From Chthoniobacterales bacterium (lineage in GTDB: Bacteria; Verrucomicrobiota; Verrucomicrobiia; Chthoniobacterales; UBA10450), in contig JAICXG010000077.1 of assembly GCA_025980625.1 (NCBI GenBank), forward strand, positions 1 through 11,230: a stretch of 11,230 nt of DNA. The letters are read 5' to 3'. The notes under the pieces were generated by a model that saw nothing but the letters and a program-made list of their open reading frames with translations, was not told the origin of the DNA and made no database searches. The translations under genes were made by a program, and so were the position numbers. Positions within the stretch are counted from its first letter, which is position 1; each line of letters starts with the position of its first letter. Positions 1 to 6,413 of the stretch are shown piece by piece.

Positions 1-611
1 ATCCGCAGCTTGCGCGCGGAGGTGACGAAAGGCTCGCGCAGAATAACGAAGCGGCCGCGTTTCTTCAGCGCCAGACTGAAGAAAACTTCCTCACCGGCGA
101 AATATTGTTCGTCAAATCCGCCGCTCGCCTGGAACAACTCGCGCCGGGTGAAAAGAAACGCGCCGGCGCCAAGTCCGGTGGCAAAGTAAATCGTCGAGAA
201 AACGCGCAGAAAAACCGTGCCCCAAAGAGACATCTTGCGATCGGCAACGACGCGCGCGCTCCCGCCGCTGCAACCATCGGCCAATGCCTGGAGCGCATCA
301 GCCAGGAGCCGCGGCGAGATTCGTGTATCAGCATCGACGAAAATGAGAACATCACCACGGGCCGCTCTCCCGCCGGCGTTGCGCGCGGCTGCGATTTGTC
401 GGCGATTGATTGAGATCACACGCATTCCGGCGGCGCGGGCGATCTCGGCCGTCGCATCGGTCGAGGCATCATCAACCACGATGATCTCGTAGCTTTCGCG
501 CGTTGCGTCCGCGGCCTCGCGAATGGCGCGTAGCGTGGCGGGCAATTCGTGCTCCTCGTTATGCGCAGGCACGACAAACGAGAATATTGGCTGATCGTTA
601 GGCAGTTCCAT
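1..611 (-). CDS. Family 2 glycosyltransferase (3' end cut by window edge)
   Basis: The first 203 codons of a GT-A fold glycosyltransferase, read from an ATG at 611 and still open at the window edge. It begins with the typical GT2 nucleotide-binding start (FVVPAHNEE, residues 12-20). This is followed by VVDDAS at 45-50, the metal-binding DxD motif VDADT at 92-96, and the acceptor-side GGFDE...GEEVFFSLALKKRGR region at about 164-187. A hydrophobic stretch lies near 129-155. It should transfer a sugar from a nucleotide-sugar donor; donor and acceptor cannot be read from the sequence. The start codon overlaps the end of gmhB by 14 bases, so the two are probably translationally coupled. That placement suggests work on LPS or another surface glycan (inference). 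No strong Shine-Dalgarno sequence is visible. The family call is firm; the substrate is unknown. Confidence 0.9.
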   Translation of the reverse strand, partial: MELPNDQPIFSFVVPAHNEEHELPATLRAIREAADATRESYEIIVVDDASTDATAEIARAAGMRVISINRRQIAAARNAGGRAARGDVLIFVDADTRISPRLLADALQALADGCSGGSARVVADRKMSLWGTVFLRVFSTIYFATGLGAGAFLFTRRELFQASGGFDEQYFAGEEVFFSLALKKRGRFVILREPFVTSARKLR

Positions 612-1164
612 CCGGTTCAAGCTGCGTCTGTTTCAGGATAATCTCCGCCGCTTCCGCAAAATCTTCAGCAATCCAATCCGGCGCCGCCTGCAACTCCTGC
701 GCACCATAACCCGTTTTGACAAGGATCGTGCGCACCCCGGCGTTGCGTCCGCAGTCGATGTCGATCGCTTTGTCGCCGATCAAAAACGAGCGTGCGAGGT
801 CGATCCGGTGATCGCGTTGCGCCTCCAGGATCATGCCGATCCCCGGTTTCCGCCGAGCGGTCGCACGCTCCGGATGATCCGGACAGAAGTAAACGCCATC
901 GAGCGTCGCGGGTCGAACCGCGCGCTCCACCTCGGCTTCGACCAAACGGTATTGCGCCTCGCTGAAATAGCCGCGCCCAATGCCGGCCTGGTTCGAGATC
1001 ACAATCAACTTGTAGCCGGCTTGCTTCAGCTTCTGCAATGCTTCCGGCACATCTTGAAAAATCTCCACCTGCCTTGGATGAGCGCAGTAATTCACTTCCC
1101 GCATAAGGGTTCCGTCGCGATCCAGGAAAACGGCCGGGACCGATTCGTTAGGCCGATTCATCAT
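598..1164 (-). CDS. gmhB: D-glycero-D-manno-heptose-1,7-bisphosphate 7-phosphatase, GmhB-like HAD enzyme
   Basis: A 188-aa HAD-superfamily phosphatase, close to the usual GmhB length. It removes the 7-phosphate of heptose bisphosphate, the step after the HldA kinase, on the way to ADP-heptose for the LPS inner core. Numbering from the ATG at 1164: the nucleophile motif FLDRDGT has Asp15 and Asp17; the Ser/Thr motif is VISNQAGIGRG near 55-65; the Lys/Asp motifs are RRKPGIGM near 104-111 and IGDKAIDI near 129-136. GmhB enzymes normally carry a zinc loop with the pattern CxH...CxC. Here the first half reads CPDH (Cys94, Asp96, His97) and the second Cys pair is absent, with a shortened loop. An ATG at 1161 or a TTG at 1170 could also start the gene; the ATG at 1164 overlaps the hldA stop by 17 bases. 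A generic HAD or histidinol-phosphatase-like activity is the alternative, but the hldA neighbour favours GmhB. Confidence 0.9.
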   Translation of the reverse strand: MMNRPNESVPAVFLDRDGTLMREVNYCAHPRQVEIFQDVPEALQKLKQAGYKLIVISNQAGIGRGYFSEAQYRLVEAEVERAVRPATLDGVYFCPDHPERATARRKPGIGMILEAQRDHRIDLARSFLIGDKAIDIDCGRNAGVRTILVKTGYGAQELQAAPDWIAEDFAEAAEIILKQTQLEPDGTA

Positions 1165-2158
1165 CCGCAAAGCTCGCGATCAGTTCCGCCGGTGTGACCG
1201 TTGCAGTACCAAGCTTGCCGACCACGACCGCACTGGCGTGATTGGCGATTTCCGCTGCCTCGAGCGGCGAGGCTTCGCAGGCGAGAGCGAGGGTGAAGAG
1301 CGCGATCGCGGTGTCGCCCGCGCCGGAAACATCAAAGACCTGCCGCGCCTTCGTCGGAATGTGATGTGGCGGCTGATTGCGCTCGAGCAACAGCATCCCT
1401 TGCTCCCCAAGGGTGATGAGGAGCATCTGCGATTGCCAGGCGGAAAGCAGTCGCAAACCCGCTGTGAGGAGTGCCCTGTCTTCCATCGCCGGGTCGACCG
1501 GGTCGCTCGCCACAATGCCGGCTGCCTGCAAGGCTTCGCTCCGGTTCGGTTTCACGGCTGTGATTTCACCCCAGTCGAGCTGGCGCCGCGGATTCGGGTC
1601 GGCGGTCGCGATTTTGCCGACGGCGCGCAGATGCTGGGAAACTTGCCTAACGAGGTCAGGTTCGAGAAAGCCTTTGCCGTAGTCTTCAAAAACAAACGCG
1701 TCGAGCCGGGGCAGGATCTCGCGCACGCGACCGGCGATCTGCTCGATCTGCTTCGGGGTGGGACCGCGGAATTCTTCCCGGTCGACCCGCACGACCTGTT
1801 GATTGCGGGCAATGATGCGCGTCTTCACGATCGTGCGGAAATCCGGATCGTGGAGGACGAGATCGGTCCCGATCTTGTGCTCACGCAGGAGGTCGAGGAG
1901 ATGCCGGCCGCTGTTATCCTTTCCGAGTGTGCCGATGACTTCAACTTCACTCGTGAATTCGCGCAGGTTGCGCGCGACATTGGCCGCGCCGCCGGGATAG
2001 AACGATTCGCTGCTTACTTCCACAACCGGGACCGGCGCTTCGGGCGAGATGCGGCCGACCTTTCCCCAAACGAATTCGTCGAGCATCAAGTCGCCCGCCA
2101 CCGCGAAACGTTTGTTCGCGGCGCGGGCGAGGATTACACGCAGACGATCGAGTCTCAT
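1148..2158 (-). CDS. hldA: D-glycero-beta-D-manno-heptose-7-phosphate kinase (stand-alone HldE kinase domain)
   Basis: A 336-aa PfkB/ribokinase-family kinase matching the N-terminal kinase half of E. coli HldE (RfaE). It phosphorylates heptose 7-phosphate at C1 in the cytoplasm. Visible marks are GDLMLDEFVWG at 22-32, RISPEAPVPVV at 36-46, substrate-binding GGAAN near 56-60, DPNP at 187-190, KPN at 203-205, and the PfkB signature DVSGAGDT at 276-283 with catalytic Asp282. The frame stays open upstream to 2266, but the ATG at 2158 matches where the family begins; the extra 36 upstream codons look non-conserved. There is no C-terminal adenylyltransferase domain, so the HldC function must be encoded elsewhere. 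First gene of the minus-strand operon hldA-gmhB-glycosyltransferase. A 9-base motif with an AGG arginine codon lies inside it at 1645-1653, and another forms its stop codon at 1145-1153. Confidence 0.93.
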   Translation of the reverse strand: MRLDRLRVILARAANKRFAVAGDLMLDEFVWGKVGRISPEAPVPVVEVSSESFYPGGAANVARNLREFTSEVEVIGTLGKDNSGRHLLDLLREHKIGTDLVLHDPDFRTIVKTRIIARNQQVVRVDREEFRGPTPKQIEQIAGRVREILPRLDAFVFEDYGKGFLEPDLVRQVSQHLRAVGKIATADPNPRRQLDWGEITAVKPNRSEALQAAGIVASDPVDPAMEDRALLTAGLRLLSAWQSQMLLITLGEQGMLLLERNQPPHHIPTKARQVFDVSGAGDTAIALFTLALACEASPLEAAEIANHASAVVVGKLGTATVTPAELIASFADDESA

Positions 2159-2309
2159 CGCAAAATGTCGTGGCTCAGGCCGCCGCCGGGCCCGCTTGCT
2201 CCGATTGCAAGAGACGGCAAAGTATGGCGATTTGTGCGCGGTAGCGGTTCTGCATAGAGTGCCCAACTAATCCTGAATACCTTGTCGAAATCAATAGTCG
2301 AAGCTGCGG
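2159..2309. promoter_or_regulatory. Divergent intergenic region, probable promoters for hldA (-) and the secreted-protein pair (+)
   Basis: A 151-bp gap between two genes that point away from each other, so promoters for both directions are expected here. No convincing -35/-10 pair was found. The best minus-strand candidate is a TTGATT followed after 17 bases by ATTAGT, which is weak. No operator-like palindrome or riboswitch-like structure is evident. The role is inferred from layout only. Confidence 0.35.
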
Positions 2310-3104
2310 ATGAGACCTCTCGTTAACCTGATTTTATTGACTCTTTTTGCTTCGCTCGGGCTCGCCGTCCCTGCCGCCGAGCCTCCGCACAGGATCGATG
2401 TGCACCGGCTCTCGCGAAACATCAACGACGTGATCGTGCCTTTGCCTAACGAAATCTTCAGTGCTTTGAACAAGCTCGACAGCGTCAACTGGAAGGAGTA
2501 CGTCCGCACCGATAAGGGAAGCAATTTTACTGAAAGGCCGCGCATCGCCCTTCTTCTCGGGACGGTGATCGCCGATGGTTTCATCGCGGTTCAGGCAGAG
2601 GACGCGCCGAGCGTGAAGGAAATCGGACAGCGCGTCGTTAGTCTGGCGAAAGGGATCGGGGTTGGGAATTCGATCGTGCCGCATGCCAAGGCAATCACGG
2701 AAGCGGCCGATAAGCGCAATTGGCCGGCGGTACGGCGCGAGCTGGACCTGACTCAAAACAGCGTCCAGCAGGCAATGAACGAAGTGCACGATGAGAAGCT
2801 TTCTCAACTCGTTAGTCTGGGCGGCTGGCTGCGCGGGACGCAGGTGCTGACCGCGGTGGTCGACCGCCATTTTTCGAGCGACGGCGCGGAATTACTGCAC
2901 CAGCCTGACCTGGTCGAGTATTTTCAAAGCAAGCTCTCGAGCATGCCGGAGTTTAACCTTCCGGTGATCGCGCAGATCAAGACTTCGCTCGAGCAGGTCA
3001 AGCCTTTGCTCGAGACCGAGAAGCAGATTCCGCCCGCTTCGGTGAAAAAGATCAGCGAGATTACAGCCAGACTCGACAGCGCGATTGTCACTCGTAAGCA
3101 ATAG
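2310..3104 (+). CDS. Secreted protein of unknown function, 264 aa
   Basis: No family is recognised. The N-terminus looks like a Sec signal peptide: MRP, a hydrophobic run at about 4-20, then VPAAE with likely cleavage near residue 22-23. No lipobox Cys is present, so a soluble periplasmic or exported protein is expected. The mature part appears mainly alpha-helical. It has a conserved-looking stretch RIALLLGTVIADGFIAVQAED near 72-92, a GIGVGNSIVPHAKAI segment near 113-127, a GGWLRGT turn near 170, and a charged helical C-terminus. No cysteines are visible and no catalytic motif stands out. The codon pattern matches the neighbours. Two copies of the dispersed TCGTTAGTC motif (2635 and 2809) and one reverse copy (2444) fall inside it. 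It is followed after 12 bases by another secreted-protein gene on the same strand, so the two probably act together. The ATG at 2310 is chosen because it begins the signal peptide; no clear Shine-Dalgarno precedes it. Confidence 0.8.
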   Translation: MRPLVNLILLTLFASLGLAVPAAEPPHRIDVHRLSRNINDVIVPLPNEIFSALNKLDSVNWKEYVRTDKGSNFTERPRIALLLGTVIADGFIAVQAEDAPSVKEIGQRVVSLAKGIGVGNSIVPHAKAITEAADKRNWPAVRRELDLTQNSVQQAMNEVHDEKLSQLVSLGGWLRGTQVLTAVVDRHFSSDGAELLHQPDLVEYFQSKLSSMPEFNLPVIAQIKTSLEQVKPLLETEKQIPPASVKKISEITARLDSAIVTRKQ

Positions 3105-3109
3105 GTGAT
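3103..3109 (+). promoter_or_regulatory. Shine-Dalgarno sequence that fixes the start of the 3117 gene
   Basis: AGGTGAT is a 7-base match to the complement of the conserved 16S rRNA 3' end and lies 7 bases before the ATG at 3117. It overlaps the stop codon of the upstream gene (TAG, 3102-3104). It argues against the in-frame GTG at 3105, which lies inside the site itself. This is the clearest ribosome binding site in the window. Confidence 0.7.
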
Positions 3110-3116
3110 TCCCCAA

Positions 3117-3569
3117 ATGCCTTCTCCTTTTCGCAATCCTCATCGTGTGGTGGCGGCGGCCATCATCTTGCTCGTCGTCCAGATCGCCTTGGCCAATGGC
3201 ACGGTTGACGATGCGCACTCATTTGCCCTGCAAGCAGCCGAGCCTTACGTCAAACAGGGATATCAGGTGCGCGAGGATTATTGGGGTGGCGACCTTGGGG
3301 TGGGGGAACGCAAAGCGGTGCGGCAACAGCTTTTCAAAGGCAACGACTACTGGTTTTGGATGGGAACGGACGTGGAGACGGCGAAGATTTCGGTCCATAT
3401 CTACGACTCGGATGGCAAACTCATCGAGCAACCCGATAGCTGGCAAAAGGGTCACTTCGCCGCCGCCCATGTCGTTCCCAAGGCCACCGGCAGTTACTTC
3501 GTGATCGTCGCGGTGGAAGGCTCTCCCGAAGAGCGGACACATTGGGCGCTGGTTTACGGGTTCAGATAA
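3117..3569 (+). CDS. Small secreted protein, possibly a beta-sandwich (PPC-like) domain, 150 aa
   Basis: No named family can be assigned with certainty. A signal peptide is clear: a basic start with RNPHR at 6-10, a hydrophobic core at 11-25, and an A-L-A cleavage site before Asn27. The mature part of about 124 residues has a helix-like start (HSFALQAAEPYVKQGYQVRED), then alternating hydrophobic strands: GNDYWFWMGTD, KISVHIYDSDGKLIEQ, GSYFVIVAV and THWALVYGFR. The pattern of a Y-x-F/W strand, a D-x-D/G turn and a late G-x-Y-x-V/I strand resembles pre-peptidase C-terminal (PPC) type beta-sandwich domains; this is inference from the pattern. The protein is likely periplasmic or extracellular. 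The start at 3117 rests on the AGGTGAT ribosome site; a GTG at 3105 is the alternative. It follows the 2310 gene by 12 bases and is followed by a palindromic repeat that could end the transcript. Confidence 0.75.
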   Translation: MPSPFRNPHRVVAAAIILLVVQIALANGTVDDAHSFALQAAEPYVKQGYQVREDYWGGDLGVGERKAVRQQLFKGNDYWFWMGTDVETAKISVHIYDSDGKLIEQPDSWQKGHFAAAHVVPKATGSYFVIVAVEGSPEERTHWALVYGFR

Positions 3570-3594
3570 CACTTCCCGCCGCCACACATCCGTT

Positions 3595-3714
3595 GTCATC
3601 CCGAGCCGCGACGACAGCGAGCGACCTCACGATTGCACGCGACGTTCAGCCTAACGAGACCGTACGCATTGCACGTGCAACCTCGCTGACCGCGCTACGC
3701 TGCCTCAGGGTGAC
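3595..3714. repeat. 120-bp imperfect palindromic intergenic element (GTCATCCCGAG ... CTCAGGGTGAC)
   Basis: The ends are inverted copies: GTCATCCCGAG at 3595-3605 and CTCAGGGTGAC at 3704-3714, 9 of 11 positions complementary. Similarity continues inward (AGCGAG and TTGCACG blocks on both arms). Inside is a perfect 12-bp palindrome, TTGCACGTGCAA, at 3669-3680, and the octamer ATTGCACG occurs directly repeated at 3632 and 3668. A copy of the dispersed motif, GCCTAACGA, sits at 3649-3657, almost exactly at the centre (3654.5). Elements starting GTCATCCCGAG or GTCATCCTGAG are familiar as short intergenic repeats in several soil phyla (recalled knowledge, not searched). It may be a non-autonomous mobile repeat and could also work as a transcript end for the 3117 gene. 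Confidence 0.65.
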
Positions 3715-3721
3715 TGCGAGT

Positions 3722-3751
3722 TTGACACTCTTCCCAGCCCCGCCGTACAGT
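3722..3751 (+). promoter_or_regulatory. Sigma70-like promoter for phoH operon
   Basis: A perfect -35 box TTGACA at 3722-3727 is followed, after 18 bases, by TACAGT at 3746-3751 (4 of 6 to TATAAT). Transcription would start near 3758, giving a leader of about 20 bases before the phoH ATG at 3780. It lies just after the palindromic repeat. The placement supports it, but the -10 box is imperfect. Confidence 0.5.
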
Positions 3752-3779
3752 CGGCAGCTGATGCCAGACGGTCAGCGAG

Positions 3780-4763
3780 ATGACTGAAACGCGCACCCTG
3801 GAGTTTGAGAATGCAAGGGCGGTGCAGTCCCTTTACGCTCACGACTTAAAGTTAATCAAGAACCTCGAGGAATCGCTCGGCGTGAAAATCACTACCCGCG
3901 AAGGTTGGATTAAATTGGAAGGTGAAGCAGCCCAGGTGGCGAAGGCGGAAAAGGTCTTCACCCAGCTCGAGGAAGCACGGCAACGTGGGGTTGATATCCA
4001 GCGACACGAATTTAACTATGCCCTCAATTCCGTGAACGAAGCCCGCAGCGATAACCTTGGCGATCTCGTTGCGACCAAGATCCTGACCTCGGCGCGCAAA
4101 CAACCGATCGTGGCGCGCAGCCTCAACCAGCGCAATTACATTGAGGCGATCCAGAAAAGCGACGTCGTCTTTGGCATCGGTCCGGCGGGTACAGGTAAGA
4201 CTTATCTCGCTGTCGCGATGGCGGTCGCGGCCCTGAAGAAAGAGCAGGTCGATCGCATCATCTTGACCAGGCCGGCGGTGGAAGCCGGCGAAGCGCTCGG
4301 TTTTCTGCCCGGCGATCTCCAGCAAAAGATCACGCCTTATCTCCGGCCGCTCTACGATGCGCTTCACGACATGCTCGAGCCGGAAGAGCTGGAACGCTAC
4401 GTCGCGCGCGCGACGATTGAGATCGCGCCACTCGCCTATATGCGCGGCCGCACCTTGAGCAACGCCTTTGTCATTCTCGATGAAGCGCAGAACACCACCA
4501 CTGAGCAGATGTTCATGCTCCTGACCCGCATTGGCCCGCGTTCGAAATGCGTCGTGACCGGCGACGGCACCCAGATCGACCTTCCGCCTAACAAACGCTC
4601 CGGATTACTCGAGGCCCTCCAGGCTTTGAAAAATGTTGCCGGAATCGCTTTCGTTTATTTCAATGACAAAGATGTCGTTAGGCACGAGCTTGTCCGCGCG
4701 ATCATCAACGCTTATCAGCAGCACCGTTCGCCGGCCAGTAGCGGCGGCCCGTCTCGCAAATAA
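3780..4763 (+). CDS. phoH: PhoH-family ATPase (PhoH-like / YbeZ)
   Basis: A 327-aa cytoplasmic P-loop ATPase of the PhoH/YbeZ family, which is linked to RNA metabolism, and to ribosome and 16S rRNA maturation through its partner YbeY. Residues 1-75 form the KH-like N-terminal part. The ATPase core follows: Walker A GPAGTGKT at 134-141, the family motif ILTRPAVEAGEALGFLPGDL near 161-180, RPLYDAL near 189-195, Walker B VILDEAQN at 231-238, the sensor region VVTGDGTQIDLP near 258-269, and the GI-F-F-x-DVVRH-LV block near 288-305, which is diagnostic for PhoH. Length is normal for the family. The stop is 2 bases before the next gene, the pgpH-type phosphodiesterase, an order also known from Firmicutes (phoH-yqfF-ybeY). 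The ybeY that usually follows is not here. Two motif copies lie near its end (4586 variant, 4675 exact). Confidence 0.95.
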   Translation: MTETRTLEFENARAVQSLYAHDLKLIKNLEESLGVKITTREGWIKLEGEAAQVAKAEKVFTQLEEARQRGVDIQRHEFNYALNSVNEARSDNLGDLVATKILTSARKQPIVARSLNQRNYIEAIQKSDVVFGIGPAGTGKTYLAVAMAVAALKKEQVDRIILTRPAVEAGEALGFLPGDLQQKITPYLRPLYDALHDMLEPEELERYVARATIEIAPLAYMRGRTLSNAFVILDEAQNTTTEQMFMLLTRIGPRSKCVVTGDGTQIDLPPNKRSGLLEALQALKNVAGIAFVYFNDKDVVRHELVRAIINAYQQHRSPASSGGPSRK

Positions 4764-4765
4764 TC

Positions 4766-6406
4766 ATGTTTAATTTCCTGCGCCGCACGCGCCTGGTGAA
4801 ACGCGGCCTCGCTTCGAGCAAGACTCGCCGCCGGCGGGCTTCCAACGAGATGTTGCGCAACCTCGAGCAGTCACCCTGGATGAAGGTGGCGATTTTTGCT
4901 GCCTTTGTCGTCGGGCTGGCGCTGCTCATCTTTAGCGGCCAGCAACAGGAACCGACCCGCATCTTCATCTTTGCGCTCCTCATTCTCGCGACCGCAATCG
5001 GGCAACTCTGGATGAATCAGCCGCAGACATTCCTGCGCAACTCGCGCGTCTTTCTCGTCTTCGGCGTCATCTACCTGCAACTCGCGCTCACCAAGCTGCT
5101 CATTGCGCTCTGTGAGAGCGCAGTTTTCACCTGGCTCAAGCCAGAGACAGCCTGGCTCATTGCACCTTATGCCTTTGCTCCGCTGATTCTCTGTGTCTTG
5201 CTTGGAAAAAATCACGGCCTCTATGGAGCTGTGTTCGTTAGTCTTTGGAGCAGCATCCTGGTGGCTAAGATTGATGCGCCAATGCTCTTCAACGGCCTGA
5301 TCAGCGGATTCACCGCCGTCTATCTCACCCAGCAGGTGCGCCGCCGCGGCCGACTCATCCGCGCCGGTTTTTTTGTGGGCGTCGCTATCTGGCTCCTTTC
5401 ACTTACTTTCGGGCTGATAGGACCGATCGATTTGTTTAATCCGGGCGCGACTGACTGGGCGATGATCAGCCTGCAAAGCACCTTTGCGATTGGCAATGGG
5501 CTGGTCACAGCCATGCTCGTAGGCGGAGCGCTTCCGATTCTCGAACAGCTCTTTCAAATCACGACCGATATCTCCTGGCTGGAAGCTTCCGATCTGAACC
5601 ACCCGCTCCTCCGCCGCATGACGATCGAAGCGCCGGGGACTTATCACCACAGTCTGGTCGTGGCGAATCTCGCCGAGTCGGCTTCCGAAGCGATCGGCGC
5701 GAACGCGACCCTTTGTCGTGTCTGCTCTTACTTTCACGACGTTGGCAAGCTGGTGAAGCCGGAATACTTCACCGAAAACATGAACTTCGAGCGTAACCCA
5801 CATGATGATCTCGCTCCCACGATGAGCGCGCTCATTATCATCGCCCACGTCAAGGAAGGTGTGGACCTCGCGCTCAAGCACGGACTTAATCAGCAAGTCA
5901 TAGATGTCATCCAGCAGCATCACGGCACGTCGTTAGTCTATTATTTCTACCAGCGTGCGCTCCAGCAGCTCGAGGACGCACGCGCCGGCGGCAAAATCAT
6001 GAAGATGCGGGAGGAAGATATTCCCGAGGTCTCGGAGGAAAGCTTCCGTTACAGCGGCCCGAAACCGCAGACGCGCGAGAGCGCCATCATTAGTCTCGCC
6101 GATATGGTGGAAAGCGCCTCCCGCTCGCTCGAGAAACCGACGCCGCAAAAGATCGAACAGTTAGTCACCGACCTGATCGACCAGCGCCTCGCCGATCATC
6201 AGCTCGACGAGTGCAATCTGACCATGCGCGAGTTGAAGATCATCGCCGAACGTTTCCGTTTCACCCTGATGAATATGCTCCACACCCGCATCGCCTACCC
6301 GAAGGAAGGGAAGACGGAAGCCGCCGTGCGCGAAGATGGCGCACGGCCCGATGTGATGGCGGCGGCAAGAAGGCCGGCTTCCGCCCCGCCGGTCTCAGCT
6401 GCCTGA
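4766..6406 (+). CDS. pgpH: Membrane-bound HD-domain phosphodiesterase, PgpH-like, lacking the extracellular HDED domain
   Basis: A 546-aa protein with a basic cytoplasmic start, about eight membrane segments (roughly 38-58, 65-83, 94-116, 128-147, 150-168, 171-188, 199-220, 234-262), then a cytoplasmic HD hydrolase domain at about 285-510. Putative metal ligands are all present: His295 (TYHHS), His324-Asp325 (FHDVGK), His361 (AHVKEG), His385/His386 (QQHHGT) and Asp446 (LADMVE). This is the 7TMR-HD architecture of PgpH, which breaks down c-di-AMP in Listeria; substrate here is inferred. PgpH proteins usually carry a large extracellular 7TMR-HDED domain between the first and second membrane segment. 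Here that loop is only about 6-8 residues, so the sensor part is missing, which explains the short length. The last 35 residues are low-complexity and Ala/Pro/Arg-rich. The ATG is 2 bases after phoH, so coupling is likely. Confidence 0.88.
   Translation: MFNFLRRTRLVKRGLASSKTRRRRASNEMLRNLEQSPWMKVAIFAAFVVGLALLIFSGQQQEPTRIFIFALLILATAIGQLWMNQPQTFLRNSRVFLVFGVIYLQLALTKLLIALCESAVFTWLKPETAWLIAPYAFAPLILCVLLGKNHGLYGAVFVSLWSSILVAKIDAPMLFNGLISGFTAVYLTQQVRRRGRLIRAGFFVGVAIWLLSLTFGLIGPIDLFNPGATDWAMISLQSTFAIGNGLVTAMLVGGALPILEQLFQITTDISWLEASDLNHPLLRRMTIEAPGTYHHSLVVANLAESASEAIGANATLCRVCSYFHDVGKLVKPEYFTENMNFERNPHDDLAPTMSALIIIAHVKEGVDLALKHGLNQQVIDVIQQHHGTSLVYYFYQRALQQLEDARAGGKIMKMREEDIPEVSEESFRYSGPKPQTRESAIISLADMVESASRSLEKPTPQKIEQLVTDLIDQRLADHQLDECNLTMRELKIIAERFRFTLMNMLHTRIAYPKEGKTEAAVREDGARPDVMAAARRPASAPPVSAA
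6323..6347 (+). other. Perfect 9-bp hairpin near the 3' end of the pgpH-like gene
   Basis: GCCGTGCGC at 6323-6331 pairs exactly with GCGCACGGC at 6339-6347 across a 7-base loop. It lies in the low-complexity tail of the phosphodiesterase, about 65 bases before the pnp start. There is no T-run after it, so it is not a standard terminator. It may affect mRNA decay or translation of the next gene, or be a by-product of GC-rich codons. Confidence 0.35.
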
Positions 6407-6413
6407 CACGCGC

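Noticed and set aside
105..492. Two overlapping plus-strand frames at the left end
   Set aside because: The minus strand here encodes an unmistakable family 2 glycosyltransferase.
595..603. Resemblance of TTAGGC in the 9-mer to telomere repeats
   Set aside because: Copies are dispersed hundreds of bases apart, never in tandem, so a telomere-like function is not supported.
1238..2257. 339-codon open frame on the plus strand opposite hldA
   Set aside because: It mirrors a clear kinase on the other strand; composition is charged and random with no recognisable motif, as usual for GC-rich antisense frames.
3542..3787. 81-codon plus-strand frame spanning the palindromic repeat
   Set aside because: It overlaps the end of the secreted-protein gene and runs through the repeat and promoter; it has no ribosome site and no protein-like pattern.
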